64,000 nt of DNA, taken from assembly GCF_964275005.1 (NCBI RefSeq), contig NC_092694.1:29350132-29414131 (forward strand), written 5' to 3'. Shown piece after piece: positions 34,538 through 46,385 of this stretch (within the stretch, counting starts at the first letter, position 1; every line of letters starts with the position of its first letter). Origin of the DNA: Diadema setosum (lineage: Eukaryota > Echinodermata > Echinoidea > Diadematoida > Diadematidae). The position numbers and the translations under genes are program-made. The notes under the pieces are model-generated. The model worked only from the letters and a program-made list of their open reading frames with translations. It had not been told where the DNA came from and did no database searches.

Positions 34538-34822
34538 GGGTTACAGCTCTTTATTCCGAAGGTTCGTTATTCCGAAGGCTCTTTAGTCCGAAGATTCGTT
34601 ATTCCGAAGGATCGTTATTCCGAATTTCATTTTCGGATTAATGACGAATCTCCGGAATAACGAACCTTCGGAATAACGCCACAAATGTTCGGATTAACGA
34701 ACCCTTTTTTCATTTTCGGATTAACGAACCTCTATAGGTGTAGGGAATTTGCGTGTTTCGGATTAACGAACCTTCAGAATAACGAACCTTCGGAATAGCG
34801 AACCTTCGGAATAACGAACAGC
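34538..34822 (-). mobile_element. TTCGTTAWTCCGAA palindromic element, copy 2
   Basis: Inverted relative to 16656-16928. It starts GGGTTACAGCTC (complement of the other copy's right edge) and ends GGAATAACGAACAGC. It has the same 14-base subunits in both orientations and the same unique core (TAGGTGTAGGGAATTTG). Confidence 0.82.
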
Positions 34823-34881
34823 AACAGAACGAGTGAGGACTAATGACGACGATATGCTTTTCCTGGGACAATAACCGTGAA

Positions 34882-34951
34882 GGTTCGAATCAGGGATTTC
34901 ACGGTTGATATTAAAATTAGTCCATGGTCTTGTGTATAATCCACTGAGCCA
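34882..34951 (-). other. tRNA-like A and B boxes, possible SINE head or tRNA relic
   Basis: On the minus strand TGGCTCAGTGG (34951-34941) matches a polymerase III A box and GATTCGAACC (34891-34882) matches a B box, 49 bases apart as in tRNA genes or tRNA-derived SINEs. The D-stem and acceptor stem do not pair well, so I do not call an intact tRNA. Confidence 0.35.
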
Positions 34952-34983
34952 CACACACACCAATATTACTATATCGTCGGCCT

Positions 34984-35042
34984 CATGCCAAAAGGGCCTT
35001 AACACCATAGACTTTGTACACTGTTATGGCCCTTTTGGCATG
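34984..35042. repeat. 59-bp hairpin CATGCCAAAAGGGCC
   Basis: Perfect 15-bp arms CATGCCAAAAGGGCC / GGCCCTTTTGGCATG enclose a 29-base loop that can extend pairing (TTAACA/TGTTAT). Isolated; no target duplication noted. Confidence 0.85.
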
Positions 35043-36087
35043 TGTTCTTTAGTATATAATGAAAAAAAAACAAGCAAATAAACAAACAAAACGAAACGAA
35101 AATTAATGAGAAACCAAACGGAAACGCGCGAAAACATTTAACAACAGAATCACTTCTTATCATGATTGTATATGAAATAAATAAAATAAAACCCTTAGTA
35201 GGGTGTTGTGTTTCTTTTAATGTACTCGTATCTATAGGTAAAGTCAGCTTGAACATGGACTTTGAGCTGAACTTTGACCTTCACACACCAGCCGGGACGT
35301 GTTATGTTTATCATTATACAGGTGGAAATCATTTAGAGTCAAGCTATAGGCTCCTCTTTGCCACTTCTCAATTCTGATTTGTGCTTTTTAGTACGGACTG
35401 GAAGTGCGATTCTGATATGGTGCCGCCTTTGAACAATATACTATTTCCTCCGATATTGAAATATAGTCATTAATAGTGATTAAGACTTACTTAATATGCA
35501 TATAGGTTCTACTGCAATTAAGGATTTTCTCTTTTTTTTTTCTTGTTATATGTATTATGCATTGATGTGACCAAGTTTCTCAGATTTTGTCGAATCCATG
35601 CATAGACTTCTGATCACTTCCCCCGAGGTAACCAATCATACCCCCTGGACAATTATTATCCCAGACCCTTCCCCAGACCTGACCGGACTAATTCTGAACC
35701 TAATCCTAAACCCTATAGCCCAACTCTAATCATAATCTTTACCCTAACCCTATAACATGACACGAGAAAAATAACACGTTGCAAAAATGAAAATAAACGT
35801 TTCCGCGCCCTCCCCCTTTCTCTCCCCCCCCCCTAGTCTCTACTCCATTGTTTTGCTATAAGGTATATGGGTAGAGTATCCGTTTCATGAAGTCATCACA
35901 TAAAAGTCTTTTCATAAATCTCAGAATGGCCAAAGTCGCACTTTACAGTAGCTATAAGAAATTTTCAAAGAGATGTAAAATCCATTTAATGAAGTCTCTC
36001 CTAAGTGTATCATTCTTATGAGCGAAAAGTCTCTCTTAAAACTTTAATGAAACGGACCACTGGAAGCGTTGATCGACCAATCACACA

Positions 36088-36123
<36 letters not shown>

Positions 36124-36321
36124 GACACAAACTGATCAATGGCATCGAGTGGTTTCGAAGTGTATGGAACTATCGAAGCAATATCAAACGTGAGAGTGTT
36201 AGTCTTCCATTGTTCACAGTCTGTTTCTCAAGCACTGGTCCGTGAAGCGAAATGTGACCTAAAAATTAACCTTGCTGTAAATTACTGCAAATATGACAGT
36301 TGAGTTTCGTGAGTTTTGCTA
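35043..36321. other. non-coding; CCTAAC-rich block and (CA)n run
   Basis: CCTAACC-rich degenerate repeat at 35690-35755, preceded by ACCCTTCCCC as in 28720. A C run lies near 35825 and a (CA)n run at 36083-36120. No gene. Confidence 0.4.
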
Positions 36322-36561
36322 GATTTACACCATGTTCTCAGCGGCCACGGCAATCATACTATCTCAGGCCACCGTGAATCAAACGGGATCGGTATATGGA
36401 CGTGAGAACATCGTCTGTATTAATTAATAATCATGTTCACCAGAACTCGAATGAAGAAGACTTACGAAGAGGGGGAAAACAGGAATATTTTTCATCTACC
36501 CACGGCGCGTTACGTTTCTGGGAAACGGGGATACCGTGGCCGCCGGGAACATGGTGTAAAC
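36322..36561. mobile_element. foldback pair ACACCATGTTC...GCGGCCACGG
   Basis: ATTTACACCATGTTCTCAGC-GGCCACGG at the left is the reverse complement of CCGTGGCCGCC-GGGAACATGGTGTAAAC at the right. Related degenerate words (GTTCCATCGCCACCGGG, CAGTCGCCGGGAACAC) recur to 36985. A small inverted-repeat element is likely. Confidence 0.65.
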
Positions 36562-39045
36562 GCAGATTAATTCATCTTGGGCACTAATTGCCTTGTCGAA
36601 GTCTCAGGATACAATAATTGCTATTGTCTGGCAGGGAGGCTTTATTTTTATACTTAAGTACATAAACGTGTTCCATCGCCACCGGGCGTCCACGTAGAAA
36701 ACCTTGACAGAACGTAGACTACCCTATCAGAACGTGACCACATGCCTGGAGGGAATGTCTACTGGCATCCGTCCGTCAGTATCACATACCGCGCCTTTTG
36801 AGCCTCTTGGACTCAGCAGCCCCTTTCCCCCAAAAGACCCGTCATTGATACTGTGACAGGTCGTAAGGAACCTGAGCATAACCTAACAAATCTTGAATAC
36901 GAATATAAGAGAAATGGTTAGAAATTGTACGGCGCGGAACGTTTCCAGCAAACGGAGCTGCTGCCGCAGTCGCCGGGAACACAAAACGTACTAGTATAAT
37001 AACATTATCAGCATTATACATGGAACTGACAGTCTGTGAGCGAGAGCTGCGCGCCGCTGTCAGGGCATACGCCTCAACTCGTACAGCTTCAACGCAGCAA
37101 TATGTGGATGAGCGCCCTCTACTGATAACTACCAGCAGCTATAGCTCATCATTGTACAGCAAAGAGATTTTTCTCCTCCCTGGGGAAAATCTCTTTGTTG
37201 TACAGTGACTGTCAGTGTTCATCCTTTGACGTGCCCGAGTCCAACAATTATTTCACTGACAATATTTTGTGTTTTATGATAATGTGACGCTGAAATACAT
37301 TTCATGTTATGTGAAGGGGTACAGGAGGTCATAATTATAGTATCCTAGCTTAATTTCTTCCTTCAGTGTTTGTTTGTTTGTTTGTTTGTTTATGCATTTG
37401 GTTGAGAAAGATGTTTGGAAAGGAACATTCACACACACTCATTCACTGGTTATAGGTTGTACATCTTAGTGAAATGAGTTGGAAAACACATATTATAGAT
37501 TGGCTGGCTTTGTGTGGTGAGGGTCTTTGTGCGATGTGGTACTTATTATGGTGGTTGAACTTTCACTGGGACGTTTCTTGTTTGTTGCAACTTTAGCAAA
37601 AAAAAAAAAGAAGAAAAAAAACACAAACAAACAAAAATGACAAACGAAAGAAGTTAGAGAAGATTTTCAGAGGCAGCCCGTAAATTGGACAAGGAACATA
37701 ATAATTGCTTTTTGATGGTGATCTGTTATTGGTCAACCATTGCCTCTCGGAATACTCTGTGTAATAGTACCACTAACAGAATACATCACTATTGCATTTA
37801 ATGTTGCAGGATATCTTAAAGGGAAATTTGAGCTGCTTTGATAGTTGTTCGTGTTCTCCGAGTAATTTCTATCACAACTATTGTAGGATAACCTCGGGGT
37901 CGACAGGAATTCGTGTTTGTTTGTTTGTTTTTAATTTCTATTTAACCTACCACAACCCCCTTTCCAAAGTTTTCTTCTTCATAAAAGTAAATTTACATTA
38001 AAAACAAATCACATTATTAGCTATTAAAATACTAAAATATGGAAAATGAAGAGGCTCAGTCACATTATTGTGAAAACAACGATATTAGGCAGAAATAGAA
38101 ATACTTGTCACGGTAAAATCCAAATGGAATGTTGGCCATCAAAATGTTGTCTCATTAATGGAACGGGTGAGTCATGTTCCTCTTCGAAAGCTGCACACAC
38201 GCGGATGTTTGATATCGTCGAAAGGGCTTGGCAAAAATGAAATATGTTTCAGAAACAAAGAAGTAAACAAACAAACAAACAAACAAACAAACAAACAAAC
38301 AAAAAAGTGCAAACATAGAGGACACTTTGTGGAACCAGGGTAATTATCAATCGTTTCTGAAAGGACTAACAAACAAACAAACAAAATAAATGGCCCTGGT
38401 CGCTAAGTAGGCCTTATTATTCTCCTCTTGTCATGCATTTAAGTCTCCCCTGGTTGTTTGAGGGAAGTTACACACTTTGTGGAATCTTTTTATCTAGACA
38501 GTGGGTGTGTTCTAGACTACAAGGTTTTGCCCTGCACACTGCACTCCCACGAACTGTAGACACCAGACCCACCAAAGTCGTTCTCCCAGTTAAGAGCATT
38601 ATTTACCATTAACGCAGATGATACGAAAATCCAGCTTAGGTGCTTCAAAATAGTTTCAAAATGTGCGTTGGGAATAGAAACAACTGCATAATGTAAAAAA
38701 TTGAATCAGTATGATTAATGTTAACTATTGTTCAATACACAAAATGTGAACAGCAGTTTTAATAAAAATGTTTCTAAACTAAACCGTCTACAGTTATGGT
38801 TCGGTGAGGAAAATGAGTGACATCTTTTTATATTTTAGACTTCATTCCAAAACTTTTATGTTGATATGGTATAAGATGTTTTGTGATACAACTGAGCTAC
38901 ACATTATGCATCAAAATTGTGATATCTTGAGCATTTCTAAATCGCTGCTCCCAGTGGTAAACAGTACCTTTAATGTGGCAGTGCTCATCATGGTTGCAAT
39001 CAATGACGTTAGGTGAAGAGGTCCTGATGTGAGAGCATGACGAGA
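36562..39045. other. non-coding with simple repeats
   Basis: Holds (GTTT)n at 37367-37390, a C/A purine strip near 37600, (CAAA)n at 38264-38302 and a hairpin at 37152. No exon recognised. Confidence 0.4.
37152..37205. repeat. 54-bp hairpin, CAAAGAGATTTT arms
   Basis: TTGTACAGCAAAGAGATTTT is nearly complementary to the right arm (37184-37205), leaving a loop of about 12 bases. The size and near-perfect stem resemble a small RNA precursor hairpin, but nothing else supports transcription. Confidence 0.7.
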
Positions 39046-39635
39046 TGTTCGTTATGCCGAAAGTTGGTTAGTCCGAAAATGATTGCAATTTAAAGGTTTG
39101 CTACCACGAAAGTTAGTTATTCCTGAAACACACTTATTCCCTGTACCTCAATGTTCGTGAAATCCGAACATGAAATAATGCTTATCAACACGAACATTAT
39201 AATGTGGCGTCATTCCGAAGGTTCAGTTAACCGAAAATGAAATGAGATTCAATATTTCGAATGTTATCGTTTATCCAAAACTGAAATAAAGTAACTTGCT
39301 ATTCTGAAGGTTCGTTATTCCGAAACACGCAAATTCCCAATGCCCTGATGTTCATTAATCCGAAAATCAAATAGAGTCAGTGTTTCTCCGATAATTTTGT
39401 GGCGTCATTCCGTAGGTTCGTTAATTAAAACATGAAGTAAAGTTCGTTATGCCAGAGGTTCGTTAATCCGGATATGAAGTAAAGTTCGTTATTCCGAAGA
39501 TTCATTTATTCGAAAATGAAATAAATTTCGTTACTTCGAAAAATTAAAAGAAGGTGTGAACTAACGAATCTTCGTAAGATGGAACCTTATTTCATTATCG
39601 GTTTAACGATCTTCGAAATCAACGAACTGTGACCC
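39046..39635 (+). mobile_element. TTCGTTAWTCCGAA element, copy 3 (diverged dimer)
   Basis: About 590 bp of diverged TTCGTTATTCCGAA-type subunits. The unique core (AACAC...ATTCCC) occurs twice, near 39130 and 39325, so this is a dimer of the ~280-bp unit. The right edge CTGTGACCC matches the other copies. Confidence 0.75.
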
Positions 39636-39839
39636 CTCTTTCATGTATGGAAGATGGCGAAGAATTTCCCGATGAGTCGATCAACTTATACCATACCGTA
39701 CCACTTAGGACTGACATTCACTGTGATCTATGCCGCTACTTTCTTTTTATGATCGTCAAAGAATAGAAATAAAAACAAAATATCTGACTGCAGGTTATTG
39801 CAATCTCGATTTCGTTTCTGAGGCTGTGTCTGCGATAAA

Positions 39840-39997
39840 AACGTGAAGTTTTGAGTTGCGTTTATGTATTATATTTCATTTGTGCTGATTATTTGATATA
39901 CTTCAGACAATCACCTTGTGTGTTTACTTTTAGTAAGTATACAATTTCTTGTTGGAAATTGATAGATAAACAAATAAAATGAAATGAAATGAAATGA
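39840..39997 (+). mobile_element. LINE 3' tail relic with (AAATG)n
   Basis: Ends in AAATAAAATGAAATGAAATG, the same tail type as LINE A but on the plus strand. No ORF remains. Confidence 0.5.
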
Positions 39998-40030
39998 AGC
40001 TTAAAGTGGCGCTTTCCGTTAGGCAATTCT

Positions 40031-40206
40031 GGGGGGGGGGGGGCATTTCATGAAGGAACTTGTCGGATAAAATGTCCGACAAGTCAATTATATCCGACAA
40101 GTTCAGAGAAATCAGCCAATCAGACTAAATAATTTCTCAAAACTTGTCGGATATAATTGACTTGTCAGATATTTTATCCGACAAGTTCCTTCATGAAATG
40201 CCCCCC
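40031..40206. mobile_element. GGGGGCATTTC palindromic mini-element, copy 2
   Basis: Two ~70-bp arms (GGGCATTTCATGAAGGAACT, GTCCGACAAGTC, TATATCCGACAAGTT) are almost perfect reverse complements around a centre with CAGCCAATCAGA. Non-coding. Confidence 0.9.
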
Positions 40207-40259
40207 AGATTGTCAATTGTAAGAAAAGAAACTATTTTAGATAGAAGGTGTGATGTGAT

Positions 40260-40261
<2 letters not shown>

Positions 40262-40302
<41 letters not shown>

Positions 40303-40303
40303 G
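40262..40303 (+). repeat. (AG)n followed by G run
   Basis: About 15 AG units run directly into 12 or more G: a purine-only strand of over 40 bases. Confidence 0.9.
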
Positions 40304-41491
40304 GTGTGAGATCATCTTTCTTCAGTGTTGCTATTTTTTTTTTAGTCTTCTGCCATATCCACATTTTTACTTGATCAAGAGTTGTTGTTATTTTTTTATC
40401 CTGCTGACGTGAAAATGATCAGTTCTCTTTATTTTTTTTTCCCTGAGAGTGATGCGCCATTGAGAGTGTATTGGTATCGTCGCGACCAACAAAAGTTAAT
40501 ATCAAGCGCATATTTGCGTTATTTGACGTAACCTACTCAAGAAAATTATAATCATCGGAATGACCTTTTCTAGTTTTCCTTCCCTCTTCTCGCTTCGAAT
40601 TATCTCCCTCTTTTTCATTCCATTTCCCCCTCCTTCCCCTCTCACCCTCTCTTACATCTCTTTGCTTGCCCATTGATCCATTTCTCTCTCTGTGTACATT
40701 GGACCTTCGTTGTCAAAATTTGAATTGGGAATTATAAACTTAATTTACTTTCCCCGCGCTGAGAAAAACCCACTGTGCAGGCTATGATACCAAGGTATCT
40801 CAAGGAGAAATGCATCACACGTTACATTCGTAATGGTCACGTTTGCGCCTGTTGAGCTCACTTGTGGATACGAATTACTGAAAATTGTGCTATAATTCAT
40901 TAAAAATAAAACCCCTGAATATTATTCATATCGTCGAGTTCCTTTAGAGAGACCAGAGCAAAGGGCAGGATCTATAAAAGTAACATCTTTGCGGTAAGTT
41001 CCGTGATCATCACCGCTTCCCACCCGACTTTTGTTTTCCGTCACTAAAAATGAAGAGTTCATATTTGTGTTGCTATGGAAACGCAATGTTGTCGTAAACT
41101 GGTTGCTGTGGTGCCATCGGTTATATTCTTGTGGGGCACACGACAAGTTACCATCGAATTACGGAACAATCTGCACATCATTCTTATACTTACCATCGTC
41201 GTAAGCTCGGGACATCATTTCATTTCTATATAAAATAAAGATTGTGCCGATAATGGTTATTACCGTATATAGAAATGGATAAAACGAAACCAATAAAATA
41301 CAAAACATTTTGTATCAAAATTAATTTCACAGTATTTGGCGGACAAAGGCTACAAGCGCGGACGGGCCTCCGCTGATCCCGTTATTGTCAATTTTGTACT
41401 TTTCACATGAAACTCCACTAGAGAGCAGGAAGTAATAGCACTATAGAGCAGGAAGTAATAACACTATGATAGCGGTAGTGTTGGTGCAGGT
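40304..41491. other. non-coding, nothing recognised
   Basis: No exon or repeat family identified. Confidence 0.4.
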
Positions 41492-41499
41492 GATAGTAC

Positions 41500-42013
41500 A
41501 CTGAAAAAGGACCGGTGTTAGATTTAAGACCATGGGTGTTAAATCTGACACCGAGCGATTGCCAATAAAGGACCACACCGGCAGGTAGCATTCTGGTGTT
41601 GAAAAGTGTTCACCTGGTACTTCTTGGTGTTAATTTGACACTGTAGCTGGTGATATTTTGACACTGCGCTGGCGTTAATTCAACACTGAAACTGGTGTTG
41701 ATTTGATTGCTGGTGTTAATGTCAATGGTATAACACCAGCCCAGTATCAATAGGATACCACACCAACTGGTGTTGCTGTGGTGTAAATGTGTTCACAACT
41801 TTTTTTTTCTTCAAAAATCAAATACTTTATCAAAACGTTCTTATTCGTCTTCTTGAAGTTTTAAATCAATAAGAACAGCGACTAATCAGCTATCTACAAG
41901 AAGTTTTATATTTTGAAGTGACACCCGGAGGTGTTAATTTAACACCACAAATGAGCACCGGAAATGTATAACACAAGCTCGGTGTTTCATATTTAACACC
42001 TGCCTTTTTGCGA
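41500..42013. mobile_element. GGTGTTAA-rich element with 8-bp target duplication
   Basis: Flanked by GATAGTAC at 41492-41499 and 42014-42021. Ends are ACTGAAAAAGG... and ...CCTTTTTGCGA, imperfect inverted repeats each followed by (A/C)GGTGTTA. The interior holds many GGTGTTAATTT / AACACC words in both orientations. The 8-bp duplication and ends suggest a hAT-like miniature element; similar GTGTTAA-rich elements are common in animals. Confidence 0.85.
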
Positions 42014-42390
42014 GATAGTACGAGCAGTATATAAAGTGGTATAGTGTTGTATACTTGAAGTATAATAGGAGTGCAGAAGTAGCAGGAGCAGTAGCGTGAG
42101 CATGCGGAATGGATAGCAGTTATAGAACCAGATAAAGAGAAGTATACAGTTTGACATGAGTTAGTGATGACCACAGTATACAAAGAGAATAAATATTCAC
42201 TTTGTGTCGAAGTCTATAACTCATAAGACAAAGCCAGTCGTAATCGTGAGAAGTTTATATCGTGGTCGTAAAACGTGTGTAATCATTTTGGCTATAGATA
42301 GCATTATAACCAATGGTTATGAGATGTGCCGCGATCGACGATCACATTTTTCTTCTCAAAAGTGTAGAATGACTCTCAAAAAGACTTTAA

Positions 42391-42795
42391 AGGGACAGTA
42401 TAGTATATTGGTTGAGGTAAGAATTCTGCGTTTAACTTTTTTCGAGATATTTAGATACCACTGATGTTAACAAGCATGCAACTCTAAGAGGAATTCAAAG
42501 TTTATTCAACGAAAATCAGTATTGAAATGGCTAATTATATCCAAAAACAAAGTAAAGCAAAGAGATCTGTAATGAAAGATGGGTTCCACCTCTTATTAGG
42601 ATCGCTTTGTTTTGGATAGCTCAGCCGCTTCAAAACCAATTTTAATCAAGTAAACCTTTAATTCCTCTTTGAATGATAATTTTTATCTTCTTTCACATGT
42701 CACAAGGGGTTTCTCGTTATCTCAAAGAAATCATCATAAAAAAAACAACGTTGGAAACCTCAAGCCCCGTCTGGGCAGAACCTGTACAAATCCCT
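42391..42795. mobile_element. TTAA-AGGGAC foldback family, copy 3
   Basis: TTAA at 42387-42390 and 42796-42799 bound AGGGACAGTATAGTATATTGG...CCTGTACAAATCCCT. The internal symmetric TTCAAAACCAATTTT block and central TTAGGATCGCTTTG hairpin match the family. Confidence 0.85.
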
Positions 42796-43194
42796 TTAAG
42801 ACTTTAAGGTTCAAAAGAGTCTGCCTGTATATACCACTGACATCTCACTGGTTTTTGTTTTTCTTTGTTTTTTTTTTTTTTTTGATGCGTGAAACAATGT
42901 GATGTGCATGTGAAGTGAGTGAAAGACAAAAGAAAGAGAATGTTCCACATAATCAGTTTGCTATGTTACCATGCATTGTCATAATCATGAGTGACATAGG
43001 ACTGCTGTTACTTGCTGACGTCCATATTATCTATGGCAGAGTTAATGAATAGATCTTATAACTTTAGGCAATGTATTATGATGCAGCACGGTGAAATTTT
43101 TGTTAACCTCGTTCAAAACATGTTATATTATGAACCTTTGAACCTTTGGGATTTTTTTCGGAGTCTTGGAACCATATTTTTCACAAAACAATAA

Positions 43195-43799
43195 AGGGGA
43201 AATCCAGTCCAAATATAAGAAACAGTAAAATATTACGAGTTCAATGGTATAAATTCGATCGAAATCGGATGAAAAACAAGGAAGTTATGACATTTTGAAG
43301 TTTTGCTACTTTGGGGGGAAACAGTTCTTGAACAGTCAATATGAATATGCAAATGGCAAAGTGGGCATGTCATTCCCTCACAACTTACCATATAGTTTGT
43401 ACATAAAAATTTGAAATTTCCAGTTTTTCATTCAAACGCAATTATGCCCGAGGCTCAAATCCTCATATATCTAACTGATCACTATTCTGAAGTTATTCAA
43501 CCAGGAATAATGTCATGTTTCAGACTTTCATGACAGAAACATTGAATTTTCGTCATTTTTTTTTTGGTACATGATCAATGGAAAATTGTGAAGGTATGAC
43601 ATGGTTACATGTAGCTCACTCATTTCCATATTCATACCCACTGTACAATAATTGTTTTGGAGAAATTATCAAAACTTCAAAATTTCATAACTTCCTTATT
43701 TTTCATCCGATTTAAATCAAGTTTTTTTACCGTTGAACTCGTAAAATATTGTACTCTTTTTTTTATCAGATTAACTTATATTTTGAATGGATTTCCTCT
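43195..43799. mobile_element. ~605-bp inverted-repeat element, AGGGGAAATCC ends
   Basis: The left arm (AAAGGGGAAATCCAGTCC, AAATATTACGAGTTCAA, TCGGATGAAAAACAAGGAAG) mirrors the right arm (CTTCCTTATTTTTCATCCGA, TTGAACTCGTAAAATATT, GGATTTCCTCTT). TTAA follows at 43800-43803; the left flank has ATAA. Non-coding. Confidence 0.85.
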
Positions 43800-43803
43800 T
43801 TAA

Positions 43804-46122
43804 CACTGGCCACAATTACATGTAAATGCAATGTAGAAGTTAAGCTGCGACATTACCTGTATGTACACGTCTCATTTCCCACACATTGATTGTGGAATGG
43901 GACTGCTTATAATAAAATGGCTACAAGCCATTTTTTGTTGTTGTTGTCAATAATTCAACAATTCCAATAACATCCTCTTTAACCATCTCATTTTAGCTAA
44001 ATAGCAGTTACTACCATACTTTTTGTCCTCAAAACCGTTCTTCCATTTGAGTTAATTCTTAAAAGTGCAAAGTTCTAGAGTTTGCGTCTGACCTAAACGG
44101 AAAACTGTCTTGCTGTTGTGGCCAAGTGTATTTACTGCATTAATTTAGCTTCATTTGACTGTATATTGGGCTGACCTTTTCTTTAATGGGTGACACAGTG
44201 CGAAGCGAACGAGAGAGGATGACCCTCGGAATCAGTTTGTTTTGCCATATTGGTTCTAACTCTGAACTGGTAAGTCTTTCAGTGTGGAAATATTTGTGAC
44301 CGAACTGGTGAGGTTTTCAGTGTGAAAATGTTTGTGACCGTGCGAGGTAAATTAGCACAGCTTTTTCCTCAGATAATACAGAAATGTCTCTGTTCTCCGG
44401 AATGAGAGTGCGCATGCGCTCGTCAGACACAGGGGATGCCCTCTCATACTATATTTAGCGACATGGTCACTCCGATACCATGTCATAAAGAGGATTAAGT
44501 GAGGCTGCGTAGACGTTACTTATCAATACAGACCGAAAGATCTAAGCACCCGGTCTCACATGATATCCGAGACGTAACTTATGCTTTCCATGCAAACGCA
44601 GGGAGCATTAGATGTTTACCCTCGGTAAAAATAATGATAATTATGAAACGTTACCCTGCACATGACGTCACGAACAGAAACAAAGCATTTTGGGGGTTCA
44701 ACATTTTTAGCGGGTCTCCGAAATAGTATAGACTGGTTCAACTCACACTGTGCGGGGCTTTAACATCTGTCGTCGCACAGTTCAATGATTGCTAATTAGG
44801 AACGATTTTAAGCTTAGAAACAGACTCGCTCCTACACTGTACGTCCAGGATCGTAATTAGCTTTGACAATCCACAGAGATGTAGGATGGTCCTGGTCTTG
44901 CAGTTGGTATCATCCATGGCGTAACTGTGTACAGAATGATGGACGCCCTGTATGCGATTCTAATGGGAATATTTCTTATAGAGTATGTGTCACCAAAGGC
45001 AACGGTTGCTATATTATACTCAAGGCGCAAGTCATGCCATGGAACTTTGCTGACACATTTTGGACTATGGAGCCTGTAAACTAATGAGAATATGTTATCG
45101 TGATAATATACCTGATAACAGCGCAGAGGTACGTAACCATGAAGCCGAGATAAATACAGGCCGAAAATCATCACAACATTTCTGCGGTTGGTGTTGTATC
45201 TTTCTATGCATATACGATTACAACTTGTCATTTCAACCAGTTATAGGCTATGGGCTATGCATAATGTATGCTTTTTTTCTGACTGCTTTTCTCTGCTTCG
45301 TGAGGTTCTATTAATGATGGATATCAGTGCATAATAAATGTTCATATTGTTGTTAATTTCATTATTTCTATTCATAGAACATAATATTCTTCAGGGTTTT
45401 TTTATTTTTCATTTCAGCGCTTTGTTATAATAATAGCGATAACTCTTTGAGGTGCAAATGATTAGCGTTATAGTCATCATCATCATAATGTCATTCATGT
45501 TATATGACAATGATTATTAACTAGAAACAACATTGATTCACTGCCTAATATATTACATACATACACGAATTAGAATGAAATGTTACTTTGTGTGCTGCCA
45601 TAATATAAACAATTTGGTTTATCATTGACAACTGAAGAGTGGAGAGCTATGTTCAGAGAGACAATAAAGCGTGGAGCGGATTTTGTCTGAACTTAGCCCC
45701 CAGCATCAGACTGTGTTCAAAATGGAAGCTTGTGACTGTTTACCCAAGGATCGCTATCAAACATTGAATGGGCAATGTGCCACCTTTATACCTTCTCCGT
45801 ATTCATATCAGAGTCTGATGAACCAAACTAGTGGCTCATTATCATATTATACTGGCGAGTAAAATGTAAACATTAGGTTTTATGTTTTTGAATGGTATTC
45901 GGATAAAATCAATCTATGATATCAAAGTGCAATATTCCGCACCACGTTTCGAAGTTGACGTTGCCCTATACAAAAATAGAGCTAAAAACAAATAGACGAG
46001 AATGGAGGACGTTTCATCAAAATCTGATACAAGATGAGTGTAATGAAGTTCTTAATTGGATTCTGCAGCGTGGCATGTTTTCACTGAAGAGCATAACACT
46101 GATATCTATATAGAGCTGTAAT
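43804..46122. other. non-coding or unrecognised
   Basis: No dispersed family seen. Two overlapping opposite frames at 44857-45231 are open but unlike known proteins. A 46-codon frame from ATG 45722 has four cysteines and no other support. Confidence 0.35.
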
Positions 46123-46385
46123 ACTGCCCTACTTTGGCAAAAGGAAGCAAGTGACTTACCATCCGAATTTGAGTTATTGATGTTTTCATAATAACATTAT
46201 AATGAGCTCTTCTTCCAGGCCAAATTTCATGCAGAAACACTCATCCTACTAAGAGATATGTTATAGATAAGACATCATGATAGTCCATTGACGTCAGTTT
46301 ATAAATGATAGACACATTTTGCTCTTTTACGAGAAATGTCACTTTTGTCACTTGCTTCCTTTTGCCAAAGTACACATAGGGCAGA
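46123..46385. mobile_element. inverted-repeat element ACTGCCCTA...TAGGGCAG
   Basis: ACTTTGGCAAAAGGAAGCAAGTGAC (25 bp, left arm, 46131-46155) is present as its exact reverse complement in the right arm (~46348-46372), and the ACTGCCC ends also match. The spacer is non-coding. Confidence 0.82.

Noticed and set aside
34882..34951. Functional tRNA gene
   Set aside because: The A and B boxes fit but the D and acceptor stems do not pair convincingly.
44857..45231. Overlapping open frames on both strands (124 and 73 residues)
   Set aside because: Neither has a recognisable domain, promoter or splice boundary; overlapping opposite frames argue for chance.
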